Positions 6,050 through 12,164 of a DNA stretch of 12,164 nt are shown here, piece after piece. Position 1 is the first letter of the stretch; every line of letters begins with the position of its first letter. Below the pieces are notes generated by a model. It was not told the DNA's origin, searched no databases, and saw only the letters and a program-made list of their open reading frames with translations. Position numbers and translations under genes: made by a program. This DNA is from an uncultured Collinsella sp. (GTDB lineage Bacteria; Actinomycetota; Coriobacteriia; Coriobacteriales; Coriobacteriaceae): NCBI GenBank assembly GCA_900552155.1, contig URYU01000042.1, positions 1 to 12,164 of the forward strand, given 5' to 3'.

Positions 6050-7372
6050 TTACGGCTCCAAAAGCCCTGCCATAAAGATGGGCAGATACAGCACGTCACC
6101 ATCGCGGTGAAGATTACATTCCGCAAGTACCAGGGCGCGATCGATTCCGTAGCCCTTCGTTGCCAGCGCGTTATCGAGCGCCGCGTGGGACTTAAAGCTC
6201 TTGCCCGATTTGACCTCGATGGCGAGCACTTCCCCATCGAGCGTCTCTTCCACAAAATCGAGCTCACCGACCTTTTTGGACGTAAAGTAGCGCAATCTAA
6301 ATCCATGAGCTTTGAGCTCTTGGGCAACGAAGCCCTCAAACGCCGCCCCCATGTTCATGCCAAAAGCGTCTTCCGCCTCCCCATCAAAAACGCCTTGAGC
6401 GACCCTTTTGGAATACGACGACATGAGCATTCCGGTGTCCAGGTAAAACAGCTTAAATAGATTTCGCTGCTCCCCCAATAAAAGGGGTGCCACGGGCGCC
6501 GTTACGTTATACACGGGAAGCGCGACACCCGCCTCCGATAACCAGAGAAAATGGTCTGTCACCTGCGAAAAACGTTTGACACCGTTAATCGATGACAGCT
6601 TGAATCGCTTGTTTTTGGAGCCGGCCTCGCTGGGAATCAAATCATAGATATCGCGAATAACCAAGCGTAGCTCGGGCGGAGCATACTTTGCGATGTCATC
6701 GCGATACAGGGCGTGAAGATCGCGGTGGATGTTTCGAACCTCGTCGACATTGCGCGTCGCCAAGAAGGAATTGACCGCGTCGGGCATGCCTCCCACCACC
6801 ACATACTGATGGAACAGATCGAGCAAGCGGTCATACAGGTAGCCGGGGAGCTCCTCCTCATCCTTTAGACAGCCCCTGAGCATGTCAAACACGCTGGCAC
6901 CAACGCCATTTGCCCAGCAAAACTCCTCAAAGTCGAGCGGGTACATCTGGACCTGCTCGACATACCCCACCGGCAGGGAATCGATGCCCTCGAGCTCAAC
7001 GCCAAGGAGCGATCCGGTAAGGATGTATCGAAAGTCGCCGCGCTGGACCAGGTATTTGATAAACGTCACCACGTTGGGGCATCGCTGCACCTCGTCGATA
7101 ACCACGACGGTCTTGTTCGCAACCATCGGCTGCGTCGCAGCGATAGACATGCGCATAAGCAGGTCGTCCGCACTTTTCGCCGCCAAAAACGAATCGCGCA
7201 CGGACGCGTCGGCGATAAGGTCGAACGTCACGACATTTTCGAACGATTCGTTTGCAAAGACGTTGACCAAATATGACTTTCCTACCTGTCGGGCACCCTT
7301 GACCAAAAGAGCCTTGTTAGGCGACGAGGCAAGCCAAGATTCAAACTGTGCTTTCGCTTTTCTCTGCAGCAT
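6050..7372 (-). CDS. AAA_14-type ATPase with DUF4143 C-terminal domain
   Basis: The 440-aa protein starts at the ATG at 7372-7370, preceded by AAGGGG with ~8-nt spacing. Residues ~18-140 are an AAA_14 domain: Walker A GARQVGKS (26-33), Walker B VVVIDE (89-94) followed by VQRCP, and a TGSLLG sensor-like segment near 119-124. The C-terminal half is DUF4143, including LDTGMLMS, FEGFVAQELKAHG, then GELDFVEE and AIEVKSGKS, a pattern like PD-(D/E)xK nucleases. Members are common in gut bacteria, often in many variable copies, and their role is not established; links to mobile elements or toxin-like function have been suggested. The open frame continues 66 codons upstream through a 33-bp repeat array, but that part has no ribosome site and an odd Lys/Cys/Arg-rich composition, so the shorter start is preferred. 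It is convergent with the gene on its left. Confidence 0.9.
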   Translation of the reverse strand: MLQRKAKAQFESWLASSPNKALLVKGARQVGKSYLVNVFANESFENVVTFDLIADASVRDSFLAAKSADDLLMRMSIAATQPMVANKTVVVIDEVQRCPNVVTFIKYLVQRGDFRYILTGSLLGVELEGIDSLPVGYVEQVQMYPLDFEEFCWANGVGASVFDMLRGCLKDEEELPGYLYDRLLDLFHQYVVVGGMPDAVNSFLATRNVDEVRNIHRDLHALYRDDIAKYAPPELRLVIRDIYDLIPSEAGSKNKRFKLSSINGVKRFSQVTDHFLWLSEAGVALPVYNVTAPVAPLLLGEQRNLFKLFYLDTGMLMSSYSKRVAQGVFDGEAEDAFGMNMGAAFEGFVAQELKAHGFRLRYFTSKKVGELDFVEETLDGEVLAIEVKSGKSFKSHAALDNALATKGYGIDRALVLAECNLHRDGDVLYLPIFMAGLLEP

Positions 7373-7390
7373 AAGCGTACCCCTTATTAC

Positions 7391-7405
7391 GTGCTGTTTT
7401 AGCAC
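7391..7405. promoter_or_regulatory. Perfect 5-bp inverted repeat just upstream of the ATPase ribosome site
   Basis: GTGCT and AGCAC flank a 5-nt T-rich spacer, 18 bp before the ATPase start codon and directly beside the first repeat of the 33-bp array. It could be an operator or a small 5'-UTR hairpin. Confidence 0.4.
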
Positions 7406-7409
7406 TAGG

Positions 7410-7521
7410 ATACACTTTTCCGTAGTTGTTAGGTGCTCATTTCGACACTTTTTCGATATTTTAAAGTGTGTATTACGACACTTTTCCGTACTTTTACACG
7501 GGAGATTTCGACACTTTTTCG
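7410..7521. repeat. Four copies of a 13-bp motif at exact 33-bp intervals
   Basis: CGACACTTTTYCG occurs at 7443-7455, 7476-7488 and 7509-7521, and a degenerate copy matching 11 of 13 (ATACACTTTTCCG) at 7410-7422. Start-to-start distances are 33, 33 and 33. In copies 2-4 the conservation extends left to ATTWCGACACTTTTYCG. The 20-bp spacers differ from each other, though one contains a reverse half-motif AAAGTGT (7463-7469). The array lies between an inverted repeat near the ATPase start and the divergent leader, where promoters would be expected. A 33-bp period is close to three helical turns, which would place all sites on one face of the helix. Binding protein unknown. Confidence 0.85.
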
Positions 7522-7572
7522 GATTTAGCCTATCAGCAGCCGGCGAAATCAAGCACCGCCCGCGCGTCATTT

Positions 7573-7603
7573 CGCACGCGCGCTTGATTTCTGTCCGCGT
7601 GCG
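7573..7603. other. Inverted repeat CGCACGCG / CGCGTGCG with a competing stem
   Basis: Arms 7573-7580 and 7596-7603 are perfect over 8 bp with a 15-nt loop. A competing stem GCGCGT (7562-7567) / ACGCGC (7576-7581) shares the same bases, so only one of the two can form at a time. The site lies in the gap between the divergent ATPase and the 140-aa gene, beside the 33-bp array. Confidence 0.45.
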
Positions 7604-7617
7604 CCGATAGACTCCAT

Positions 7618-7644
7618 CGTGCCCACAAGAAGCGGGCGCGTTTT
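7618..7644 (+). terminator. Terminator-like hairpin in the leader of the 140-aa gene
   Basis: CGTGCCC (7618-7624) pairs with GGGCGCG (7634-7640), one pair being G-U, around a 9-nt loop, and TTTT follows at once. No gene on the plus strand ends here, and the 140-aa gene starts ~95 bp later. It is therefore better explained as an attenuator in a leader than as the end of an upstream transcript. Confidence 0.4.
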
Positions 7645-7651
7645 ATCCAGA

Positions 7652-7690
7652 GTCGGGGTAGAGAGTTGGCTCCACGATCCCGACGCCAAC
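7652..7690 (+). promoter_or_regulatory. Structured leader with mutually exclusive stems
   Basis: Stem A pairs GTCGGGGT (7652-7659) with ATCCCGAC (7677-7684), 8 bp with one G-U. Stem B pairs GTTGGC (7665-7670) with GCCAAC (7685-7690), 6 bp perfect. The arms interleave with no linker between the two 3' arms, so a true pseudoknot is sterically doubtful and the two look like alternative folds. A further GGCC/GGCC pairing follows around 7692-7711. I could not match the whole to a known riboswitch class. Confidence 0.4.
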
Positions 7691-7738
7691 CGGCCAAGAG
7701 GCACGGTGGCCCTGCCAACATCGATGAAAGGAGTCCGT

Positions 7739-8161
7739 ATGGGCAATTTCTCCGTGCGCAGCGAGCGCAACTTCCACAACCTGGCAGCCAGGCCAAAACG
7801 AATGCATCTTCTGGACGGGCCGAGCGGCTATGCCTCGGCTATGGTCAAGAGCAGCCTCTCCCACCAGATGCGCTTTACCGTGCAGGTGCTCGAGGAAGAG
7901 CTCTGCGCCGCTGGTGACCCGCATGTGCTGCAGATCAAGCTACTCGGAGATGACTCGCGCGAGCCGTCCAGCTGGAAGCTCTTTGCTGACGGTAAGTGCG
8001 TTGCGGACGGATCCGGCGCCTTTGCCCGCGAGTGCTTCTGCGAGGGCGCCGAGGTGTTCCTGGATCTGTGTCGCGATGCCGTCGAGGCCGCCGAGCTGCA
8101 TCAGTGGGACCAGAGGGAATATGAGCTGCTGAGCGTGGCACGCGGGGTTGCGATGGCATAG
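7739..8161 (+). CDS. Hypothetical protein, 140 aa
   Basis: The start at 7739 is set by a strong AAAGGAG (7727-7733) 5 nt before the ATG; the frame is open for 40 codons further upstream, but that stretch is the structured leader. The protein begins MGNFSVRSERNFHNLAARPK and has no membrane segment or signal peptide. Two parts stand out: SSLSHQMRFTVQVLEEELC with HVLQIKLLGDD, and a C-terminal helix EVFLDLCRDAVEAAELHQWDQREYELLS. It looks like a small soluble mixed alpha/beta protein. I do not recognise the family and assign no function. The stop is TAG. The long structured leader suggests post-transcriptional control. It is convergent with the broken gene to its right. Confidence 0.7.
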   Translation: MGNFSVRSERNFHNLAARPKRMHLLDGPSGYASAMVKSSLSHQMRFTVQVLEEELCAAGDPHVLQIKLLGDDSREPSSWKLFADGKCVADGSGAFARECFCEGAEVFLDLCRDAVEAAELHQWDQREYELLSVARGVAMA

Positions 8162-8248
8162 ACGAACATATCGTTTTTAAGCCCAAGCACACAAAGCCAA
8201 ATGTGACCGTCTACAGCTCGACTTGCTACCAGATGGTGTAATCAGGTG

Positions 8249-8874
8249 TCACGTCGGTAAAATCAGGGCCCGGTCGGTCGTTGGTGGGCGTAATAACATC
8301 GCCCCCCAAGGCCCTTCCAAGACCTCCTGCCCCCGATAATCCAAACGGTTGGTGTCTCCAAGGATCGCTGGGGTTACGTCCTCCAGAATGTCTTTCCCTT
8401 CAACCGTGCAGAGATATTGGCCGTCCATGCGGGCGACGTACTCCTTGCGTGTCTCGTTGACCACATAACGATAGAATACAGGCTCCTCGTCGAATGACCC
8501 CTGATAGGGATGCATGAAATCGGCATCGGGATCATCGTCTGCCGAGCAATACCTTTCCGCGCCCTTAAAGCACGAGAACAAGCCGCCGACATCGGTTCCA
8601 TTGTCTTCGATGTAATCGCGCGGGTTCTCGGGGATAAGTTCCGCCATGCGTCGAAAGCCCTCACCCTCGAGCGCCTCAAAGTTGGTATAGTCGCTCACGT
8701 AGGCGACGAGATCACCATGCAAGCGACCGGCGAGCAGAGTGAGGGCGATATCAGTGCGGTCGTTGGGGAAGCAACAGTTTTCCATAACCCCACGGAATAC
8801 GCGAATGGCGTATTGCCCAGATACTCCATTTTCGTTGCGTTCGTTGCGTTGACCCATCCGTAATAAGCCCCTAT
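8249..8874 (-). pseudogene. Broken hypothetical gene: lost start codon and one-base frameshift
   Basis: Two minus-strand frames join into one plausible ~208-aa protein. The first frame gives GAYYGWVNATNATKMEYLG, then FAYSVGLWK. The second frame, from about 8779, gives NCCFPNDRTDIALTLLAGRLHGDLVAYVSDY and continues without a stop to the TGA at 8249-8251. The switch falls in a run of four A (8778-8781), and adding one A would restore the frame. The codon where translation should begin is ATA (8874-8872), 5 nt after a strong GGGGAGGG ribosome site; a single change from ATG would explain this. A GTG at 8881 and an ATG at 8857 would start the second frame, but give an unlikely N-terminus. Family unrecognised. 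Either a decayed gene or sequencing errors; the two lesions together favour decay. Confidence 0.55.
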
Positions 8875-9122
8875 GGTGCACCCTCCCCAGCTAACTGGTC
8901 TTTGCCCGAATTGTCGCATTGCACCGGATAGGGCGCAATGCCCGCACGCCGCACACTTGATTACGACTGCACGGGAGGAAAAATAAGGCTGTAGACAGCA
9001 TCTCTCAATAGACCCAAAATGGCGATTTGTTTAAGAGGCTATCGGAGGTTCTGACTGAGTGAAGATAGTCGGAATCTCCTTGGTATTTGTCGTCATGAAT
9101 TCCAGACCGCAGAAACTCGGCG
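8875..9122. other. Gene-free spacer at the edge of the A+T-rich cassette
   Basis: About 250 bp without a supportable gene. A small minus-strand frame at 9005-9202 overlaps the radical-SAM gene and has no ribosome site or recognisable features. The spacer carries one strong stem-loop (9044-9079) and marks the step from high-GC sequence to the A+T-richer rSAM-tcmP pair. Confidence 0.5.
9044..9079 (+). other. 13-bp stem-loop downstream of the radical-SAM gene
   Basis: GGAGGTTCTGACT (9044-9056) and AGTCGGAATCTCC (9067-9079) pair over 13 bp around a 10-nt loop. The two non-Watson-Crick positions become G-U pairs only if the plus strand is transcribed; on the minus strand they are A-C mismatches. 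No T-run follows on either strand, so it is not an ordinary terminator for the minus-strand genes. It could belong to a small plus-strand RNA or be the end of a mobile cassette. Confidence 0.5.
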
Positions 9123-9896
9123 CTAGCCAACTGTCCCCTTTTTAATGTGGCACTCGATGCCGTGCTCGGAGCAAAAATCACGGACTTCCCTTGCACTATC
9201 ACGATAGAAGCGGGCGCAGTCGTCGTAGGAGCTTGTTAGTCTGTCATAGTGCGTCCTGCCAAAAACAATTTTATCGACAAAAGAAATCTTGCGCAGCAGC
9301 GCATCCAAATCTTGCTCGCAGATATTTGGAGTCGGATATGGCTCCATGCTAACCCAAGTCTTACAGCCAGCCTTATGGAGAGACTCGAGAGCGGCAAGCC
9401 TGACTGAGTATGCCGCTGCACCGGGTTCCATCCTTTTCCGATTGTCCTCATCAAGCGACACCAAGGTAATTCCATAGGTGTTCAACGCCGCATTAGGCAA
9501 CGCCGCAAGTTCAACGGGAAGCTCTCCTTTCGTCAGAATGCTGCACGGCTTACCGTACTCGTTAATGAGCTCAATTGCACCCAAGCTCATACTGCCAACT
9601 TCTGGATATCCGAGCATAAAAGGATCGGTTGTAAAGCACAGTTGAACCTGTTTTATCTCATCACAATAACGCGGCAACTCTTTGCGCAGCAGATCCAAAG
9701 TGTTGTCGACAAGGCTCGGCCGCCGCCATTCCTCGTATGTTTTGACACGCCCAAAACGTTTTGCCATTAAATATGCATAGCATGGAAAATTGCATCCATG
9801 CGAACAGCCTTGCACATGATTCATCGCCCAATCGCCATATTCAACTTTTGTACGGTAGAGCATACTTTTTCGATATATGTGCCCAAGTTGTTCCAT
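9123..9896 (-). CDS. Radical-SAM/SPL-like protein with CX3CX3C cluster, TcmP partner
   Basis: The 257-aa protein resembles spore-photoproduct-lyase-like radical-SAM proteins. Near the N-terminus GCSHGCNFPCYAYLMAKRF places cysteines at 31, 35 and 39, i.e. CX3CX3C instead of the canonical CX3CX2C. Then come VQLCFTTDPFML, SILTKGELPVEL, GITLVSLDEDNRKRMEPGA (strand and cofactor-binding segments of the barrel) and WVSMEPYPTPN, with a final IVFGRTHYDRL. It begins 61 bp after the tcmP stop on the same strand, with a weak ribosome site (AAAGAAC). Pairing with TcmP explains that protein's name as partner of a three-cysteine-motif protein. The pair is often mobile; its substrate is unknown, nucleic acid being the likely guess from SPL similarity. 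Base composition is lower in GC than its neighbours. The stop is TAG. Confidence 0.8.
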   Translation of the reverse strand: MEQLGHIYRKSMLYRTKVEYGDWAMNHVQGCSHGCNFPCYAYLMAKRFGRVKTYEEWRRPSLVDNTLDLLRKELPRYCDEIKQVQLCFTTDPFMLGYPEVGSMSLGAIELINEYGKPCSILTKGELPVELAALPNAALNTYGITLVSLDEDNRKRMEPGAAAYSVRLAALESLHKAGCKTWVSMEPYPTPNICEQDLDALLRKISFVDKIVFGRTHYDRLTSSYDDCARFYRDSAREVRDFCSEHGIECHIKKGTVG

Positions 9897-9957
9897 TGTT
9901 CTTTAATTCTCTTCTCGCTGAACTTCCTCACACCAAAGATACGACCGACCTAAGCAC

Positions 9958-11184
9958 TCATCTTGCTCGATAAACCTCGTCTTTGAGCGCAAAGCTCTTT
10001 TTTGGCTTTCCTTTCAAAGTGAACTTGACCGCACGCTCAAGAACACCTTCCTCAATCATTGGGCCCACATAGGTCTTCAAAATAGTATTGCTTCTGTCAA
10101 AGACTCCGCACTCGGAAATCAACGTGGCAGCAATATCACCCATTTTCATGTTTTGGTGAACGGGCATATGCAGGACAAAATCACTGGCCTTGGCCGCAAT
10201 TACGGCAGTCTCAACATTACGACCATCAACATCCACCGCAAACAATCCCAACTGCTTGCATTGCCGGTCGAGGTTGCGCTTAATCATGTTATCGTTCATC
10301 AGAACGCAACCGTCTGGGCTATTGGTCATATGGATCATTCTATATTTGACGAGCCCACCGACATTAACGCGTTTACTCATATCTTTGATAGGCATATTCG
10401 TTACATACTTATAGTAAGAACGCGCGTTGTTGCAAAAGAGTTCCGAGAGCGCATGTTCAGCCTGCCAAGCGTCAATCTCTCCAGCCTTATAACGAACGAC
10501 CACTTCTTTCCAGTCACCACTTCCGATGCAGGCATTCAGACGCTCAACCCAAACGCTGGCTTTCGTGAGCTCATTAAAGTCGTCTTCCGGCAGTTCAACT
10601 TCATTTGGAAGTGACAGTGGCACTTTCATGGCAGCGCAGGCAACGCGGAATAAGCCAAAACTATTGAAGTTGACCAGGGCCTCCGTGTGAGCCATATTAG
10701 GCGAATTAGTTAGAAGATCGAGTCGTAGGTCTTTAACCCCGAATGGATCGATGTAATAGAAGACTGTTGAGGGCTTACCACCCCCACAAACGCTAGTTTG
10801 TTGTGCCCGTCTTATAGCATCCTCGCAACTGGAAACGAAAATTGGCGGCTTGATATAGCCGCTAGCTCCCTTTGCTTCGTTAAATGTCGATTCGAGATGC
10901 TTTCTAGATTCCGCGTTGGATTCACTAAGAATGAACTGGATGGGCGTCTTTGAACGATTTTTCTTTGCAATAGCAAAATACTTAGAAAGGGCAATCAAGG
11001 GAGATCCTTTACTGCCATCGGCAAATAAACCCGCACCAGCAAAAGCATCGATATAAAGAATGCCGTTCCGTGAAGGTCGATACACCTTAGTGAAAAAAGG
11101 CGTTAGATAGCATGCCAGAAGATCATCCTTGGTCTCAGACCACGGATGTTTTGCCTGAAAGTAATCTGACTGATTTTTTGTCAT
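9958..11184 (-). CDS. tcmP: Three-Cys-motif partner protein TcmP
   Basis: The 408-aa protein matches TcmP: N-terminal DYFQAKHPWSETKDDLLACY, then NGILYIDAFAGAGLFADGSKGSPLIAL, with a glycine-rich loop like motif I of SAM-dependent methyltransferases. FYYIDPFGVKDLRLDLL follows, the DPF resembling a methyltransferase motif IV, and ALVNFNSFGLFR comes next. TcmP proteins are found with a three-cysteine, radical-SAM-like partner, and that partner lies next downstream here. The start follows an AGGTGG site and lies 32 bp after the hsdR stop, so hsdR, tcmP and the rSAM gene may form one transcript. The gene is distinctly A+T-richer than hsdR, a sign of separate acquisition. A role in nucleic-acid modification or defence is an inference from fold and context. 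Confidence 0.88.
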   Translation of the reverse strand: MTKNQSDYFQAKHPWSETKDDLLACYLTPFFTKVYRPSRNGILYIDAFAGAGLFADGSKGSPLIALSKYFAIAKKNRSKTPIQFILSESNAESRKHLESTFNEAKGASGYIKPPIFVSSCEDAIRRAQQTSVCGGGKPSTVFYYIDPFGVKDLRLDLLTNSPNMAHTEALVNFNSFGLFRVACAAMKVPLSLPNEVELPEDDFNELTKASVWVERLNACIGSGDWKEVVVRYKAGEIDAWQAEHALSELFCNNARSYYKYVTNMPIKDMSKRVNVGGLVKYRMIHMTNSPDGCVLMNDNMIKRNLDRQCKQLGLFAVDVDGRNVETAVIAAKASDFVLHMPVHQNMKMGDIAATLISECGVFDRSNTILKTYVGPMIEEGVLERAVKFTLKGKPKKSFALKDEVYRAR

Positions 11185-11216
11185 GCTAAGCCCACCTTGC
11201 TCTTAGTCCTCATCGT

Positions 11217-12164
11217 CTACTTGAACTTCTCCACCAGCAACTGCCCGATGGCGCTCATCATGGCGCGATACTTCTCACTGTCCTCAAAGAGGCTGGTAAA
11301 GGAGTCCGTGTTCTCCACATAGGCGCGGCGAGCCTCCTCATCGAACACCTTGGGCAACAGACTAGATTCGAAAACTTGTCTGCCGTCGCGACGGATGGTG
11401 TCGGCGACCTGCGGGTTGTCAGCAATACGCTTCCACAGCGTATCGATCACCACGCGGTCTCCCTCAGTGAAGTTGCCCGCCCACTGCTCATTGAACTTAT
11501 CCACGAGCACCTGCAGCGGATCGCGCTTCTTGTCGGGTACAACAGTCTTAGCCGAGCCGCCGGGTTCGAGCACTCCGCCAGTACCCTCGAGCGAGATGCT
11601 CCCCTCGAACTCACGCTTGAGCTTGTAGAAGCGCATCTCAACCTTATCGTCCACCGCTTCGACGGGAATCTTCTCAACTTTGAGGAGATGACGCAGATAG
11701 CTTAGATACACGTACTCCTTATGCAGGTCACGGTCAAACATGCGCACGATCTGGGTGATGTAGGTGTACCACTTGCAGAAGCTGCGCACCTTGCGGCGCA
11801 CCTGGTAGCGCTCATCATCGTCAAGCTCGTTATAGCGCGCGACCGCCGGCTTCAAGACGGCCGCGAGCTTACCCTGCACGTTGCCCTGCGACTTGCCCTT
11901 GCCATCGGTGAAGACCATCTCGGCCGCGGCCTCGATATCGGACTCGTCATAGAGCCCGTAGCCGCGGATGTCGGTCTGCACCTGGTAAAGGAGATCGGTG
12001 TTGATCTGCGCGGAGAGCGACGTCTCGGTGTAGAAGCGCTCGAACGCCTTCTGGATGTCCTCGGGCTTGTTGACGAAGTCGAGGATGTAGGTGTCCTCCT
12101 TGTCCGGGTGGATGCGGTTGACGCGGCAGAGCGTCTGGACGGCCTTCACGTCCTTGAGCTTCTT
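11217..12164 (-). CDS. hsdR: Type I restriction enzyme HsdR, C-terminal part
   Basis: This is the last 315 codons of a minus-strand gene that enters from the right edge. The visible start contains KDVKAVQTLCRVNRIHPDKED, the helicase motif VI region of the HsdR translocase, followed by YILDFVNKPEDIQKAFERFY. The rest is the C-terminal helical domain, with VRSFCKWYTYITQIVRMFDRDLHKEYVYLSYL and a final FTSLFEDSEKYRAMMSAIGQLLVEKF. HsdR supplies the ATP-driven translocation and DNA cleavage of type I restriction-modification and works with HsdM and HsdS, which are not in this window. The nuclease and Walker motifs lie outside too. The stop is TAG, and tcmP begins 32 bp downstream. Composition is high-GC like the chromosome. 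Confidence 0.92.
   Translation of the reverse strand, partial: KKLKDVKAVQTLCRVNRIHPDKEDTYILDFVNKPEDIQKAFERFYTETSLSAQINTDLLYQVQTDIRGYGLYDESDIEAAAEMVFTDGKGKSQGNVQGKLAAVLKPAVARYNELDDDERYQVRRKVRSFCKWYTYITQIVRMFDRDLHKEYVYLSYLRHLLKVEKIPVEAVDDKVEMRFYKLKREFEGSISLEGTGGVLEPGGSAKTVVPDKKRDPLQVLVDKFNEQWAGNFTEGDRVVIDTLWKRIADNPQVADTIRRDGRQVFESSLLPKVFDEEARRAYVENTDSFTSLFEDSEKYRAMMSAIGQLLVEKFK

Noticed and set aside
7410..7521. CRISPR array
   Set aside because: The repeat unit is only 13-17 bp, spacers are 16-20 bp, there are four units, and no cas gene is near. Phased binding sites fit better.
7600..7740. tRNA or known riboswitch class in the leader
   Set aside because: No cloverleaf or GGTTCGAATCC-type T-arm is present, and the partial S-box-like order of elements lacks the key conserved core, so only a generic structured leader is reported.
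8162..8178. Weak terminator (ACGA-N5-TCGT followed by T-run) after the 140-aa gene
   Set aside because: The stem is only 4 bp and A+T-rich at the top; it is too weak to call, though the position and T-run would suit termination.
8695..8778. Programmed -1 frameshifting at the AAAA run in the broken gene
   Set aside because: The site is not a canonical X-XXY-YYZ slippery heptamer, no clear downstream pseudoknot was found, and the start codon is also lost, so decay or sequencing error is simpler.
9005..9202. 65-aa minus-strand ORF overlapping the radical-SAM gene end
   Set aside because: No ribosome site, overlaps the conserved end of a real gene in another frame, no recognisable composition.

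Overview
The window reads as a high-GC Gram-positive chromosome, most likely a gut Coriobacteriia (Collinsella-like). This rests on the G+C-rich third positions, the presence of a ygeX/ygeY/ygeW-type operon, and a dxs tail followed immediately by tlyA. The taxon is an inference, since no rRNA or marker gene is complete here.

Left part (1-4900). A minus-strand operon ygeX-ygeY-ygeW runs leftward from a divergent control region shared with a plus-strand YheO/DauR-like regulator. The enzymes are diaminopropionate ammonia-lyase, an M20-type hydrolase and a carbamoyltransferase-like protein. The operon is visibly damaged. ygeX and ygeY each hold one in-frame TAG inside an otherwise intact, conserved reading frame. 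ygeW is cut at about residue 294-296 and joined in frame to the last ~42 residues of 1-deoxyxylulose-5-phosphate synthase (DXS), right before tlyA. This is either a real deletion/recombination or an assembly chimera. Two near-identical 15-bp partial palindromes, 51 bp apart, sit in the divergent promoter region and are good operator candidates for the regulator.

Middle part (4900-8880). A Pro/Ala-rich protein with one C-terminal membrane helix converges on an AAA_14/DUF4143 ATPase. Upstream of the ATPase start is a striking array: a 13-bp motif, CGACACTTTTYCG, repeated four times at exactly 33-bp steps. Next comes a ~130-nt G+C-rich leader with a terminator-like hairpin and mutually exclusive stems, then a small hypothetical gene. 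After that lies a probable pseudogene with an ATA in place of the start codon and a one-base frameshift.

Right part (8880-12164). This looks like a defence or mobile neighbourhood. It holds the C-terminal third of a type I restriction HsdR and, 32 bp downstream on the same strand, TcmP (three-Cys-motif partner protein). A radical-SAM/SPL-like protein with an unusual CX3CX3C cluster follows. The tcmP-rSAM pair is visibly more A+T-rich than hsdR and the rest of the window, which suggests horizontal acquisition.

The most unusual signals are the 33-bp phased motif array at the ATPase gene, the multiply broken yge operon with its DXS chimera, and the TcmP/three-Cys radical-SAM cassette beside a type I restriction system. 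TAG is the ordinary terminal stop of at least six genes here, so a genome-wide amber reassignment is unlikely.
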